A stretch of DNA of 64,000 bases from Paractinoplanes abujensis (GCF_014204895.1 NZ_JACHMF010000001.1:186001-250000); one strand, 5' to 3'. Shown: positions 26,698 to 37,727, numbered from the stretch's first letter. The notes: generated by a model from the sequence alone, not told the origin. A program made the numbers and translations.

Positions 26698-27354
26698 TCA
26701 CGGGCGCGGGCGGACCAGGCCGTTGTCGTACGCGAAAATGACGGCCTGGATGCGGTCGCGGGCGCCGATCTTGGCCAGCACCCGGCCCACGTGTTTCTTC
26801 ACCGTCGACTCGGTCAGCGTGAAGCGCTCGGCGATCTCCAGATTGGTCGCGCCGTGGCCGATCGCCTCCAGCACCTCGCGCTCGCGTTCGCTCAGGGTGG
26901 CCAGCAACGGGTCCACCCGCGGCAGCTGAAGAGGATCCTGCAGGTAGGCGTCCATCAGCTTGCGGGTCAGGCTGGGCGCCACCACGGAATCGCCACCCGC
27001 CACGGCCCGGATGCCGGCGATGAGTTCCTCGGGCCGGGCGTCCTTGAGCAGGAAGCCGCTGGCCCCGGCGCGCAGCCCGGCGTAGACGTACTCGTCGAGG
27101 TCGAAGGTGGTCAGGATGAGCACGTGGGTGCGCGAGCCGACGGCGGTGATCCGGCGGGTGGCCTCGATGCCGTCCATGCCGGGCATGCGCACGTCCATCA
27201 GCACCACGTCGGGACGGGTCTGGCCGGCCATCCGCACGGCCTCGGCCCCGGACGCGGCCTCGCCCACCACGACCATGCCGGGGGTGCCGTCGAGCAGCAT
27301 CTTGAACCCCATGCGCTGCAACGGCTGGTCGTCGGCGATCAGAACGGTGGTCAT
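26698..27354 (-). CDS. LuxR/NarL-family response regulator
   Basis: A 218-aa protein. Receiver: LIADDQP acidic pocket, phospho-Asp in VVLMDVRMPGMDG, Lys in FLLKDARP. C-terminal GerE domain: LSEREREVLEAIGHGATN. The start overlaps the kinase gene stop (27351-27354, ATGA), so kinase and regulator form one translational unit at the end of an ABC transporter operon. It probably controls that exporter in response to envelope or drug stress, as in LiaRS-like systems; this is inference from context. Confidence 0.94.
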   Translation of the reverse strand: MTTVLIADDQPLQRMGFKMLLDGTPGMVVVGEAASGAEAVRMAGQTRPDVVLMDVRMPGMDGIEATRRITAVGSRTHVLILTTFDLDEYVYAGLRAGASGFLLKDARPEELIAGIRAVAGGDSVVAPSLTRKLMDAYLQDPLQLPRVDPLLATLSEREREVLEAIGHGATNLEIAERFTLTESTVKKHVGRVLAKIGARDRIQAVIFAYDNGLVRPRP

Positions 27355-28511
27355 GCGGGCTCCTTGAGGACGACGTCGACGAGCCAGCCGTGCCCGGCCG
27401 GCCCCGCGGAGACGGAACCGCCGTACATGGCGGCCCGTTCCCGCATGCCGACCAGACCGTGGTGAGGGGCGGCGGGGGCGCCGCGGCCGTTGTCCCGTAC
27501 GCGCACCCGCACCTCGCCCTCGGCGGCGGCCAGCGAGACCTCGGCGACGGCGCCGCGCCCGGCGTGCTTGAGGGTGTTGGTGAGTGCTTCCTGCACGATG
27601 CGGTAGACCGCGAGCTGCACACCCCGGCCCAGCTTGTGCAGTTCACCCGAGGTGGAGTAGGTGACCGGCAGCCCGGCCGCCCGCACCGTCGGCAGCAGGC
27701 GGTCGAGGTCCTCGATGCCGGGCTGCGGCGTCAGCTGCGGATCGGCGTCCTCGTCGCGCAGCACCCCCAGCACCCGCCGCAGCTCGGCCAGTGCCTGCCG
27801 GCCGGTCTCGCCGATCAGGTGCAGCGGCTCGGCCAGGCCCGTCGTCTCGGCCCGCGACCGGGCCAGCGCGGCGCCGCCGTCGGCCAGGCCCACGATCACC
27901 GACACGTGGTGGCCGACGATGTCGTGCATCTCGCGGGCCACCCGGGCCCGCTCGTCGGCCACGGCCAGCCGGGCCCGCTGGTCACGCTCGACCTCCAGCC
28001 GTTCGGCCCGGTCCTCCAGGGCGATCAGGTACGCCCGGCGGGTGCGCACGGCGACGCCGGACGCGACCGCGGCGGCCGACGTGCCGATCACCAGGAACAG
28101 CGTGATGGTGCGGTTGCCGCTCACCGGGTTGAGCCAGTAGATCTCGGAGATCAGCAGGGCCAGCGTGATCCCCGAGGCCCAGGACAGCGCTCGCCACGAA
28201 CCCCGCGAGGCCACCCCGAACAGCATGACGAGAATGACCGACCCGGCGTTGACGCTGACGCCGCTCAGGGCCTGGATCGTCTCGATGACCGCGACGGCCA
28301 GGAACGCCGGGAACGGGTGCGGCCGCCGCCAGTACAGCGCGGGCAGGAACGCCAGCGTCGCGACCGTGGCCGGGACGGGCCTCTCGATCAGGTCGGGGAT
28401 GCTGATCAGCACGAAAGGGATGGCGGCGAGGGTGTCCATCACCCACGGGTGGCGCCGGTCGAACGCGCGCACCCGCGCCTGCCGGTCCACCAGCCATCCC
28501 TGCGTGCTCAT
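27351..28511 (-). CDS. Sensor histidine kinase (HisKA_3/HPK7 type)
   Basis: A 386-aa kinase. The N-terminal region holds about six hydrophobic segments between residues 20 and 150, with little extracytoplasmic sequence. The dimerisation domain has the phospho-His in REMHDIVGHHVS, and the HATPase domain has IVQEALTNTLKHA (N box), DNGRG and GLVGMRERA. ATG 28511 lies 24 nt after the permease stop. The lack of a large sensor domain suggests it senses within the membrane or through the neighbouring ABC transporter. Confidence 0.94.
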   Translation of the reverse strand: MSTQGWLVDRQARVRAFDRRHPWVMDTLAAIPFVLISIPDLIERPVPATVATLAFLPALYWRRPHPFPAFLAVAVIETIQALSGVSVNAGSVILVMLFGVASRGSWRALSWASGITLALLISEIYWLNPVSGNRTITLFLVIGTSAAAVASGVAVRTRRAYLIALEDRAERLEVERDQRARLAVADERARVAREMHDIVGHHVSVIVGLADGGAALARSRAETTGLAEPLHLIGETGRQALAELRRVLGVLRDEDADPQLTPQPGIEDLDRLLPTVRAAGLPVTYSTSGELHKLGRGVQLAVYRIVQEALTNTLKHAGRGAVAEVSLAAAEGEVRVRVRDNGRGAPAAPHHGLVGMRERAAMYGGSVSAGPAGHGWLVDVVLKEPA

Positions 28512-28535
28512 CGGATCATTCTCCCGTACCCGATC

Positions 28536-29281
28536 TCAGGCGTCGGTCTTCTTGAGCCGGTAGGCCGCGGCGGCCAGGATCACGACGACGTAGCCCGCGA
28601 ACACCGCGAGACCGGTCCACGGGGCCAGTGTGCCGTCGCCATGGGTCAGGGTCATCACGGCGTTGCCGGCGTTGCTGGGCAGATACGGGTTGATCGCGTC
28701 GGAGATCGAGTCCGGGAGCAGCGCGGCCAGGCCGGGCACGATCAGCAGCAGACCGGCCAGGATCGCGATGGCGCCCGCGCTGGACCGCACGAGCATGCCC
28801 AGCGCCACCCCGAGCACCGCGACCAGGCCCAGGTAGAGCCCGGCCCCGATCAGGGCGCGCAGCACCCCGTCGTCACCCAGGGCCACGCCGGCCACGTCGT
28901 CGTTGAGCACGGCCGAGCTCACCGCGAACGCGGCGAACGCGCCCGCCGTCATCACGACGACGGAGGCCAGGCCGGCCACGAGGCTCTTCGACCACAGCAC
29001 CGGCAGCCGGTGCGGCACCGCGGCCAAGGTGGCCCGGATCATGCCGGTGGTGTACTCGCTCGCCCCCAGCAGCGCGCCCAGCACGCCGACGGTCAGGGCG
29101 GCCAGGGTGCTGCCGGACAGGGCCAGGTCGACCGCCGACAGGTTGTCGCCGGTGAAGGAGGCCGAGGCGATCGCGCCGAACGCGATCAGCAGCAGGACCG
29201 AGATGCCGGTCGTGATCCAGGTGGAGCGCAGGGAGGAGAACTTGGTCCATTCGGCGGCGACGACGCCACCAGCAGTGATCT

Positions 29282-29285
<4 letters not shown>
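28536..29285 (-). CDS. ABC-2 type transporter permease
   Basis: A 249-aa membrane protein with about six transmembrane helices (for example around ITTGISVLLLIAFGAIA and LAALTVGVLGALLGASEYT). The N-terminal AAEWTKFSSLRSTWITTG stretch is typical of actinobacterial ABC-2 permeases. The start overlaps the ATPase stop by 4 nt. It should form the channel of an exporter with the upstream ATPase; the substrate (drug, lipid or peptide) cannot be read from the sequence. Confidence 0.9.
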
Positions 29286-30178
<893 letters not shown>

Positions 30179-30291
30179 GGGCTCAACGGTAGGAATCCGG
30201 AACCCCAAGATCGTGGTACTGCGGGCGGCACTTCGCGGCAGCCACTGGTACCCGGGTACACCCGGTCGGCGTCCGGTGGTACCGCCCGGTG

Positions 30292-30320
30292 CGCCCCGGC
30301 CGGCGAACGCGGCCGGGGCG
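30292..30320 (-). terminator. Hairpin downstream of the S1 protease gene
   Basis: Perfect 11-bp GC inverted repeat (arms 30292-30302 and 30310-30320, 7-nt loop), 9 nt beyond the protease stop on the minus strand. No T-tract follows, which is common for actinobacterial terminators. Confidence 0.7.
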
Positions 30321-30328
30321 GTCGGAGG

Positions 30329-31393
30329 TCAGTAGACTTCCTGGCCCAAGGCGGTCAGAACCTCCTGCACGGGCTGGTAGTACGAGCGGCGGTCGCTGAC
30401 CGCGTCGCTGCACCCGGCGTCGACGAAGTTGCCGCCGGACGTGATGCCGAGCGCGACCGAGCCGCTGAACAGCGCGCCACCGCTGTCGCCGCGGCGGGTG
30501 CAGTTGGAGGTCTTGATGACGCCGGTCACGGTCTCCCCGGTGTCGTAGGTGACCGTCGTGCTGGTCAGCAGGACCGCGCCGACCAGGTCGCTGCTGGTGG
30601 TGCCGACCCGGGACACCGACTCGCCGTCACGGGGATAGCGGGAGGAGGCGATCTGCTTCTGCGCGCCGTTGACCCAGACGGTCCCGTACGCCGTCACGTC
30701 GCTGTTGTCGTACTCCACGAGGGCGAAGTCCTTGTTCGGCCACACCCGGTAGACGACCTTGCCCAGGTACGTGCCGTCGGCCGCCTTCTCCCACGAGTTG
30801 GGCTTGCAGTGCCCGGCGGTCAGGAAGAAGCGGCCCTCGGGGGTGCGGACGTTGAAACCGAGCGAGCACTTGGTGCCGGTGCCCTGGATGCCCTGCCCGC
30901 CCGACGTGAACGCCGCGGTCTTCTCGATCTTGCCGCCGATCCGGTCGACCTGCACGGCGTCGCCGTAGCGCTTCGTGATGCTCTCCAGCCGGGCCAGCTC
31001 GGCCCCGGTGACCGTGCTGTCGATCTCCACCGACACCTTGTTGGTGGACGGGTCGACACCCCACGAGGTGCCGGGGATCCGGGCGCCCGCGTCAAGCGCG
31101 GACGCGACCGACGTGAGCTGGGCCGTGCTGTACTTCACCAGCTGCGCGGTGCCGCCCGCGGCACGGACGGATGCGGCGGCCGCGGCGTCGGTCACGGTGA
31201 CGACGGCCCGGCCCGTGGCGTCGATGTAGGCGCCGCCCGTACGGGTGTCGCCCAGACGGTCCGTCGCCGCGACCGCGCCGTCCGCGCTCATCGTGCCGAC
31301 CGCCGCGACGGCGCCGGACGGGGCCAGGGCCGTGCCGGCGATCAGCAGGCCGGCTGCCACCACGACCCGGGTGGCCAGACTACTTCTGCGCAT
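30329..31393 (-). CDS. Secreted chymotrypsin-like serine protease with prodomain (S1, streptogrisin/alpha-lytic type)
   Basis: A 354-aa preproenzyme. ATG 31393 follows a GGAGG RBS. A Sec signal peptide (two Arg, hydrophobic core, cleavage after about ...GAVA) precedes a prodomain of about 135 residues (VKYSTAQLTSVASALD) of the alpha-lytic protease type. The protease domain has the triad His195 (TAGHC), Asp222 (NKDFALVEY) and Ser304 (GDSGGAL), with Cys residues placed for disulfides. It is secreted and probably self-activating by prodomain removal. Confidence 0.95.
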   Translation of the reverse strand: MRRSSLATRVVVAAGLLIAGTALAPSGAVAAVGTMSADGAVAATDRLGDTRTGGAYIDATGRAVVTVTDAAAAASVRAAGGTAQLVKYSTAQLTSVASALDAGARIPGTSWGVDPSTNKVSVEIDSTVTGAELARLESITKRYGDAVQVDRIGGKIEKTAAFTSGGQGIQGTGTKCSLGFNVRTPEGRFFLTAGHCKPNSWEKAADGTYLGKVVYRVWPNKDFALVEYDNSDVTAYGTVWVNGAQKQIASSRYPRDGESVSRVGTTSSDLVGAVLLTSTTVTYDTGETVTGVIKTSNCTRRGDSGGALFSGSVALGITSGGNFVDAGCSDAVSDRRSYYQPVQEVLTALGQEVY

Positions 31394-31499
31394 TGCGCCT
31401 CCTCGATGCTTGCGCTGTCGCGAGGAAGCTAGGCGGCGGCCATATATTTTCCGTTCACTGCGCAGCCCGGAGCGGCCGGGTCTCGGGTGCGCAGCTCGT

Positions 31500-33074
31500 T
31501 CAGCCGCCTCGGCGGCGGTTGGCGGTGATGACTGTCCACACCGCGTCGATGACTATGACGATGGTCCAGATGCGGCCGGCGCCGTAGAGGAACGACGGGC
31601 CCTGACCCCGATCGGTGTCGCGGTGGCCGGTCATCAGGTCGACGCGGCCGGTGGCCAGGTCGAGCAGCCAGGACTGGTCGAGGATGAGCAGCAGGACCTG
31701 GGCGGCGGCGTAGAGGATCGCGTGCTCGGCCAGGCGGCGGTAGGGCGATGTGGTGGCCTGGGGCGGATCGGCGTCGGGCATGTCGCTCTTTCGTCCGGGC
31801 GTGTCCGGGATGGGGCCGGGCGTGTCGGTCGCTGACTCGGGCGTGGCGGGCATCGCGGGTTTTGCGCCGGGCGTGGCGGCACGCGCGGGAGCGGGGACGG
31901 GGGCCGCGGGATGGTCGGGGACGCCGACCGCGCGGACCGACCACGGCACCAGGACCGCGCCGGACAGGATCACCGCGGCCGACAGCAAGCAAGCCAGCGC
32001 CCACGGCCCCGCGTCGTACAGGAAACCGGCGGTCAGCGCGCCCACCAGACCGCCCAGCAGGACGGCGGCCTCGTACAGGCCCATGCCCCGGCCGACCAGC
32101 GCGCCCGAGGCCTCGGCGATCACCGCCTGCTGGATCGGGATCACCGCGGCCCACGCGACGCCGCTGAGCACCCACAACGCGGCGATCACCCACGGGTTCG
32201 GGGCCAGGGCCAGGCTCGCCGCGAACAGCGCGGACGACACCGAGGCCACGGCCAGCACCCGGGCCCGGCCGTGGCGCAGCACGAATCCGTGCAGGTACGC
32301 CGGCAGCAGGCCCATCGCGACGGCGCCGGGCAGGAACACGTACGCGATCTGCACGACCTCCAGGTCGAAGCGGCGCTGCAGGTGCAGCAACAACAGCAGC
32401 CCGACAGCGGACTCGGCGGCCGTCGTGAGCACCACAGCCAGCAGCATCGGGCGCAGCCGGCGCAGCACGCTGCCGGGCAGCGGCGGGGCGGGCGGCACCA
32501 CCCGGGCCGGCGCGGCCAGCAACACCCCGGCCGCGACCACGCAGGCGGCCGCGCAGCCCAGGAAGACGGCCCGGTAACCGGCCGCGCCCAGCACGGACAG
32601 CCCGGCCACGAACGCGATCCACGAGCCGGTCTCCGCGGCCGCGGTCAGGCGGGGATAGACGGCACTGTCCTCGGCGAGCCGTTCACCGGCCATGGCCCGG
32701 ACCGCGACCCAGAGCAACGCGCCACCCACACCGCCGGCGGCCGCCGCGGCGTACGCGATCCCGAGGTGACCCGCGACGGCGTATCCGGCGCAGGACAACG
32801 CGTACAGCAGCGCGCCGGCGGCGGCGACCCGGCGCCGGTCGTACGTGTCGGCCAGCCGCCCCGCGACCGGCCGCGCCAGCACCGAAACCGCCAGTTCCGC
32901 CGCCACCAGGAGGCCGACCTGCGGGGCGCTCGCCCCCAACGCGGCGCCGGCCCACAGCGGCAGCAGGAAGTCGAGCAACTCCCGCGGCCCGTTGGCGATC
33001 GCCGCGGACAGCATCGTGCGGGACTCGCGCAGCTTGGCCTCCACCGCGGTGACGCTACGGGCCGGGCCGCCCAC
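31500..33074 (-). CDS. Major facilitator superfamily transporter with C-terminal extension
   Basis: A 524-aa protein. The first ~400 residues form a 12-helix MFS domain with the loop 2-3 motif GRLADTYDRRR and a central loop near residue 200. A Pro/Ala-rich linker (about 395-440) then leads to two more hydrophobic segments (ILYAAAQVLLLILDQSWLL and IWTIVIVIDAVWTVITA), an unusual addition. GTG 33074 overlaps the response-regulator stop by 20 nt; a GTG slightly downstream (VEAKLRES) is an alternative start. Last gene of a kinase-regulator-transporter operon, so probably the output of that two-component system. Confidence 0.88.
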   Translation of the reverse strand: MGGPARSVTAVEAKLRESRTMLSAAIANGPRELLDFLLPLWAGAALGASAPQVGLLVAAELAVSVLARPVAGRLADTYDRRRVAAAGALLYALSCAGYAVAGHLGIAYAAAAAGGVGGALLWVAVRAMAGERLAEDSAVYPRLTAAAETGSWIAFVAGLSVLGAAGYRAVFLGCAAACVVAAGVLLAAPARVVPPAPPLPGSVLRRLRPMLLAVVLTTAAESAVGLLLLLHLQRRFDLEVVQIAYVFLPGAVAMGLLPAYLHGFVLRHGRARVLAVASVSSALFAASLALAPNPWVIAALWVLSGVAWAAVIPIQQAVIAEASGALVGRGMGLYEAAVLLGGLVGALTAGFLYDAGPWALACLLSAAVILSGAVLVPWSVRAVGVPDHPAAPVPAPARAATPGAKPAMPATPESATDTPGPIPDTPGRKSDMPDADPPQATTSPYRRLAEHAILYAAAQVLLLILDQSWLLDLATGRVDLMTGHRDTDRGQGPSFLYGAGRIWTIVIVIDAVWTVITANRRRGG

Positions 33075-33720
33075 CGTCGTCGGCCAAAGGATGTACGAGG
33101 CCGGATTCGCGGGCCACGATCGCGGCCTGGACGCGGCTGCGCACGCCCAGCTTGGTCAGGATCCGGCTCACATGCGTCTTGGTGGTGGCCGCGGTGGTGC
33201 CCAGGGCGGCCGCGATCTCCTGGTTGGAACGGCCCAGGCCGAGCTGGGTGAGCACCTCGCGTTCGCGGCCGGTCAGCTCGCCCAGGCCGGGCGGCGCCGT
33301 CGTGGTGGTACGGCCGGCGAACGCGGTGATCACCCGCCGGGTCACCTCGGGCGCGATCAGCCCCTCACCGCGAGCCACCGTGCGGACCGCGTCGACCAGC
33401 GCGCCCGCGTCGGTGTTCTTCAGCAGGAACCCGGCCGCCCCGGCCCGCAACGCCCCGTACACGTACTCGTCGTGGTCGAAAGTGGTCAGCACCAGCACGT
33501 CGGTCAGCCCGGCCAGGGCGCGGGTCGCGGCGATGCCGTCCATCCGGGGCATCCGCACGTCCATCAGCACCACGTCGGGCCGCAGCTCCCGGGCCCGGGC
33601 CAAAGCCTCCACCCCGTCGGCGGCCTCACCGACCACGGCCAGATCGGGCGCCGACGCGAGGATCAGAACCAGACCGGCCCGTACAGCCTCGTTGTCGTCC
33701 ACCACCAGCACCGTCGTCAC
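33055..33720 (-). CDS. LuxR/NarL-family response regulator
   Basis: A 221-aa protein: receiver with VLVVDDNE, phospho-Asp in VVLMDVRMPRMDG and Lys in FLLKNTD; GerE domain with LTGREREVLTQLGLGRSNQEI. It overlaps the kinase gene by 4 nt upstream and the MFS start by 20 nt downstream, so the three genes are one coupled operon. It is the cognate regulator of the adjacent kinase. Confidence 0.94.
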   Translation of the reverse strand: MTTVLVVDDNEAVRAGLVLILASAPDLAVVGEAADGVEALARARELRPDVVLMDVRMPRMDGIAATRALAGLTDVLVLTTFDHDEYVYGALRAGAAGFLLKNTDAGALVDAVRTVARGEGLIAPEVTRRVITAFAGRTTTTAPPGLGELTGREREVLTQLGLGRSNQEIAAALGTTAATTKTHVSRILTKLGVRSRVQAAIVARESGLVHPLADDGGRPGP

Positions 33721-34865
33721 GCGCTGACCTTCGGAGTGGGCAGGCTCACCCGTACGAGGAAAACGCCGTCGGCGGCACCCGCGTCGAACGTGCCGCCCAG
33801 CAGCGACGCGCGTTCCCGCATGCCGATCAGGCCGGCCCCCGAACCGTCGGGCGAGGACACGCCGACCGGGTTGCTCACCGTCACAGTCAAAACTCCCGGC
33901 CCGTACGTGATCCCGAGCGTCACCGTGTCCCCGCCGTGCTTGACCGCGTTGGTCAGGCTCTCCTGCACGATCCGGTAAGCCGCCATGTCCACCGCGATCG
34001 GCAACGGCCGCCGCGCCCCCGTGGTGGTGACCCGCACGTCCAGGCCGGTCCGCCGGACCCGCTCAGCCAGCGCGGGCACCTCGTCCAGGCCCACCTCGAC
34101 ACCGGGCAGCGCGGTCTCGTCCAGACGCAGCACCCGGATCGACTCCCGCAGCTCGGCCAGCCCCTGTACGGCATGGTCCCGGATCACGGTCAGCGCGCGC
34201 TCCCGGAGCGCCGGATCAGCGGCGGCCAGCGCGCCGGTGGAGTGGATCGCCACCACGCTCAGGTGATTGGCCACCACGTCGTGCAGCTCGCGGGCCATCC
34301 GGGTGCGCTCGGCCGCCACGGCCCGCCGGTCGTCCATCGCGGCCAGCCGGGCCACCTGCTCGGCGTGCCGCCGGTCGGCCGCGCTCCGGTCGCGCCACTC
34401 CCGCACCGACATCCCGGTGGTCACCGGCACGATCAAAATCAGCGCGACCAGCACCCCGTTGACCGCCGCGTCCTGCCCCCGGCCGCCGGCCAGATGCAGC
34501 ACCGTGACCGCCACGGTCAGCATCGCCCCCGCCCACAGCAACACCCGAGCCAGCCGCCGCGGCCCGTGCACGCCCGCGTCGTACAGCACCTGGGTGTAGA
34601 TCAGCACGGTGGCCAGCGACGGCCCGATCACCTGATCGACCAGCACGGCGGCCCCGCCGACCAGCACACCGGTGACCGGCCGCGTTCGTACCAGCCCAGC
34701 CGCCACCGCGGCCACGACCGCCACGCCGAGCAGCCGCCACCGCAGCCCGGCGGGCCCGTCGAACGCCCCGACCGTCAGCACCACCGCGCCCGCGACCGAA
34801 AGCCCGGCGATCAGCAGATCCCGCCTCAGCCCACGGCGCCACTCTCCGATTCCTGGCTCCGGCAC
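33717..34865 (-). CDS. Sensor histidine kinase (HisKA_3 type)
   Basis: A 382-aa kinase from GTG 34865 (PEPGIGEWRRGLRRDLL). The open frame extends further upstream, but that part is Cys-rich with no coding signature. Five or six transmembrane helices, then HisKA_3 with phospho-His in MARELHDVVANHLSVV, HATPase N box YRIVQESLTNAVKHG and GLIGMRERA. The DNG loop is replaced by SNPVG, so the G1 box is degenerate. It pairs with the next gene and probably controls the MFS exporter. Confidence 0.9.
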   Translation of the reverse strand: MPEPGIGEWRRGLRRDLLIAGLSVAGAVVLTVGAFDGPAGLRWRLLGVAVVAAVAAGLVRTRPVTGVLVGGAAVLVDQVIGPSLATVLIYTQVLYDAGVHGPRRLARVLLWAGAMLTVAVTVLHLAGGRGQDAAVNGVLVALILIVPVTTGMSVREWRDRSAADRRHAEQVARLAAMDDRRAVAAERTRMARELHDVVANHLSVVAIHSTGALAAADPALRERALTVIRDHAVQGLAELRESIRVLRLDETALPGVEVGLDEVPALAERVRRTGLDVRVTTTGARRPLPIAVDMAAYRIVQESLTNAVKHGGDTVTLGITYGPGVLTVTVSNPVGVSSPDGSGAGLIGMRERASLLGGTFDAGAADGVFLVRVSLPTPKVSA

Positions 34866-35512
34866 GCTCTCTGTTATAGCGGCTCCCCGAGCAGACACCG
34901 GCACCACGGCTTCACGCCCTACCTCGGGCCACGGCTCGGTGTCAGCCTCCACGAATCCGCCCGAGGACGACCACGGCCGGGTCGTGGGCGCTCCGATGTT
35001 CCCGTTCGGACACTGCAACGAGACGCAACGGTGTTCCGCGCCGGGCTCGGTGTGGCCGCGGAAGGCGGAGTTGCACGTCCGCGTGACCGGCAGGTCGAGC
35101 AAACCCTGGCCAGGACCGGCGTCTCACTGTGGGAGATCGACCGGGTCGGGACCGTTGACCTCGGCCTGTGCATCAGCGTCGGCGGTGTCGGCGCGCCGCG
35201 GTGCTGCTCGGTTCGCCGGCCACGAGCGCGGTGGCCACGACCTTCGGCGTACGGCCGGGGGTTGTTCGCCGGGGTGGCGGTAGTGGCGGGCGAGGGGCGC
35301 CGGCACCGAGTCACACTGCCGCCGGTCGTGGAAGGGAGGCCGAGCGCGCTCACCGGATACTCGGAGCCGTTTGACGGCGCTCCGGGGCGCACGGGCCGGT
35401 TGCCGCGACGACCAGGGCGACCACGACTCGGCGGCGCGGAGTGGGGGCGTCCGCCGAGCGTTGGGATGACCGGTGAGAACGGGCGTTTCGGTTCGGAGGG
35501 CTGTTCCGGGGG
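34866..35512. other. Intergenic region, no convincing gene
   Basis: About 650 bp between the kinase start and the convergent end of the P55-like transporter. Several long open frames cross it on both strands, but they are continuations of antisense frames from the flanking genes, with low-complexity Arg/Pro/Gly translations and no RBS. The promoter of the kinase operon should lie in the first 100 bp; no clear operator or hairpin was found. Confidence 0.6.
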
Positions 35513-37048
35513 TCAGGTCCGCACTGAGGGCGGCCCGTTTTCCGCGGCGGCCCGGCCGGACAGGAGGAGGCCGAGCAGGGCACCCACCACGCAGAGGGCG
35601 GCCGTGATCAGGAAGATCTCCTTGTACTCGGTTTGCAGTGCGGCCTTGACGGCTGCCTCGTAGGTGGCCAGGCGGGCCTGGTACTCCGCCTCTTCGACGC
35701 CGAACGGGAGCGGCGTGTTGAGGGTGGCGGTGAGTTCCTGGAAGCGGTGCAGGCCCCACGCCGTCAGGGCGGCCACGCCGACCAGCATGCCGACCATGCG
35801 GGAAACGACCGCGGCGGCTGAGGCGACGCCGTGGCGGTCGGGGGGTGTCACGCGCAGCACGGCGGCGGAGAGCGGGGCGATGACCAGGCCCAGGCCGAAG
35901 CCGGCGAGGGCCAGGTCGGTGTCGAGGCGGGGCAGGAACCCCAGGTGACGGGCCGCCAGCACGTCGGTGGGCCAGTACGCGATGAGGCCGTACGCGAAAG
36001 CCGCAGTGAGCAGGCCGATCAGGGTGACCACGCGCTCGCCCAGGCGGGTGAGCACCAGACCGCCCAGGACGGCGCCGGCCGGTAGCGCGATGAGGAAGCG
36101 GCTGAGCAGCAGGGTGCCGCCGAACGCGTCCCGGCCGAGCAGCGTCTGGGCGACCAGCTGGACGTCGACGAGTGTGACCATGAGCGCGGCGCCGGTGCAG
36201 AAGCTCGCGCCGAGGGCGGCCAGGAACGGCTTCATCCGTACGCCGGAAGGGTCGAACAGCTTGGTGCGGGCGCGGCGTTCCCACAGCCCGAAAAGCACCA
36301 GCGCGACCACACCGGCGGCGATGGTGGGCAGGCCCCACGACGGCAGCACGGCCCGTTCGGGGTCGGGGTTGTAGAGGCCGGCCACGAGCAGGGCCAGACC
36401 GGTGGCGAGCAGGCTGCCGCCGAGCACGTCGACGCCGGGGCGTTCCGCGCGGGCGGTGGTGTCGCGGGGCAGCGCGAACCAGACGGCCACGGCGGCCAGC
36501 GCGGCGAGCGGGATGTTGACCCAGAAGATGCCCCGCCAGCCGATCAGGGCGGCCAGCGCGCCGCCGTAGAGCGGGCCGAGCACGCTGCCCAGTTCCTGCG
36601 CGGCGCCGACCGCCCCCAGGGCGACGGCCCGGCGGTGCTGCTCGGTCCACAAGTCGCCGGCCAGGGCCGTCGTCACGGGAAGCAGGGCGCCGCCGGCCAG
36701 GCCTTGGACGACGCGACCGGTGATCAGCCAGTGCAGCGACTCGCCGGAGGCCGCGGTGATGGCCGAGCCCAGGGCGAAACCGGCCAGGCAGGCGATGATG
36801 ACGGCGCGGCGGCCGAGCCGGTCGGAGAGCGAGCCCAGCAGCGGCATGCCGGCCACGTAGCCGAGCAGGAAGCCGGTGACGATCGGGGTGGCCCGCTCGA
36901 GGTGGTTGAGCGGGATGTGCACGTCGCGCAGGATGTCGGTCAGGACCGTGACCACGACGTACGCGTCGAGCGCGGCCAGCAGGACGGTGGCCCCGCCGAC
37001 GCCGATGGCCAGGCGCCGGCGGGCCAGGACGGGCGCGCTACGGAGCAC
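35513..37048 (-). CDS. P55-like MFS exporter (partner of LprG)
   Basis: A 511-aa DHA-type MFS protein with about 14 hydrophobic segments. Motif [13 protein letters not shown] lies in loop 2-3, and a charged helical insertion ([19 protein letters not shown]) precedes the last helix. The start overlaps the LprG-like lipoprotein stop by 11 nt. In mycobacteria the LprG-P55 (Rv1411c-Rv1410c) pair moves lipids such as triacylglycerol across the envelope; the same order and coupling support that reading here. A generic drug-efflux role cannot be excluded. Confidence 0.85.
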   Translation of the reverse strand: MLRSAPVLARRRLAIGVGGATVLLAALDAYVVVTVLTDILRDVHIPLNHLERATPIVTGFLLGYVAGMPLLGSLSDRLGRRAVIIACLAGFALGSAITAASGESLHWLITGRVVQGLAGGALLPVTTALAGDLWTEQHRRAVALGAVGAAQELGSVLGPLYGGALAALIGWRGIFWVNIPLAALAAVAVWFALPRDTTARAERPGVDVLGGSLLATGLALLVAGLYNPDPERAVLPSWGLPTIAAGVVALVLFGLWERRARTKLFDPSGVRMKPFLAALGASFCTGAALMVTLVDVQLVAQTLLGRDAFGGTLLLSRFLIALPAGAVLGGLVLTRLGERVVTLIGLLTAAFAYGLIAYWPTDVLAARHLGFLPRLDTDLALAGFGLGLVIAPLSAAVLRVTPPDRHGVASAAAVVSRMVGMLVGVAALTAWGLHRFQELTATLNTPLPFGVEEAEYQARLATYEAAVKAALQTEYKEIFLITAALCVVGALLGLLLSGRAAAENGPPSVRT

Positions 37049-37727
37049 TGATCGTCACCGGTTCGTCGAACTTCTGGAACGTCACGGTCACCGTGCCGCC
37101 GGGCAGCGTGAAGGTCGACTTGAGCAGGCGCTTGTCGGCGTCGGCGATCCACAGTTCGGCCGGGATGCTGCCGGTGACGCCGGGGATCAGGCCTTTGAGG
37201 TCTCCGCCGGTGGTGGTGGCGGTGACGCGCCAGGCGTCCTTGCCGTCGACCGCCTCCTTGGCCTCGGTGGTGGCGCCGGTGGCCGAGCTCAGCACCTTGG
37301 CGATGCCGCGGCTGGGGTCGAGGATGGCCGACGGGTCGTAGACGGAGGCGGCCAGCGTGAGCGGCAGCGCCTGGTAGCCGCCGGTGGGGCCCTTCAAGTA
37401 GATCTTGTCGCCGACGATCACGAATGCGAGCTCGACGGGCTGGCCGGACTGCTCGATCTGGGCGGTGCCCTTGGCGCTGCCCTCCTTGGTCAGCGTGCCC
37501 TCGGCCCGGCGCAGGCTGAGCCCGGCGATCTCGCCGTCGGCCTCGATCAGGAACTGCGTGGTCTTGATCGCCCGCATCGCCGCGGCGGAGTCTTTGACCA
37601 GGGTGTCACCGGCCGGCAGGGTTTCCGCCGGGGGTTTGCCCGCGCTGGTCTCGGTCTTGTCGGACGTGCACGCGACCAGCGAGAAAAGAGCGGCGGACAG
37701 CGCGAGGGCGGCGCGGAGTCGGAACAT
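37038..37727 (-). CDS. lprG: LprG/LppX-family lipoprotein
   Basis: A 229-aa lipoprotein with a signal peptide and lipobox SLVAC (Cys20). The mature part follows the LppX/LprAFG pattern: [25 protein letters not shown] at the N-terminus, [18 protein letters not shown], then the long [16 protein letters not shown] strand region. The family folds as a half-barrel with a lipid-binding cavity. Its coupling to a P55-like MFS gene supports the LprG assignment over LppX or LprA. Confidence 0.87.
   Translation of the reverse strand: MFRLRAALALSAALFSLVACTSDKTETSAGKPPAETLPAGDTLVKDSAAAMRAIKTTQFLIEADGEIAGLSLRRAEGTLTKEGSAKGTAQIEQSGQPVELAFVIVGDKIYLKGPTGGYQALPLTLAASVYDPSAILDPSRGIAKVLSSATGATTEAKEAVDGKDAWRVTATTTGGDLKGLIPGVTGSIPAELWIADADKRLLKSTFTLPGGTVTVTFQKFDEPVTISAP

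Noticed and set aside
33936..35663. Plus-strand open frame of about 575 codons across the kinase start and the intergenic region
   Set aside because: The first half is antisense to a real kinase; the rest is His/Arg/Pro-rich without homology or RBS.
35124..36650. Minus-strand open frame overlapping the P55-like transporter in another frame
   Set aside because: Arg/Pro-rich shadow of the transporter gene, which has clear membrane helices and MFS motifs.
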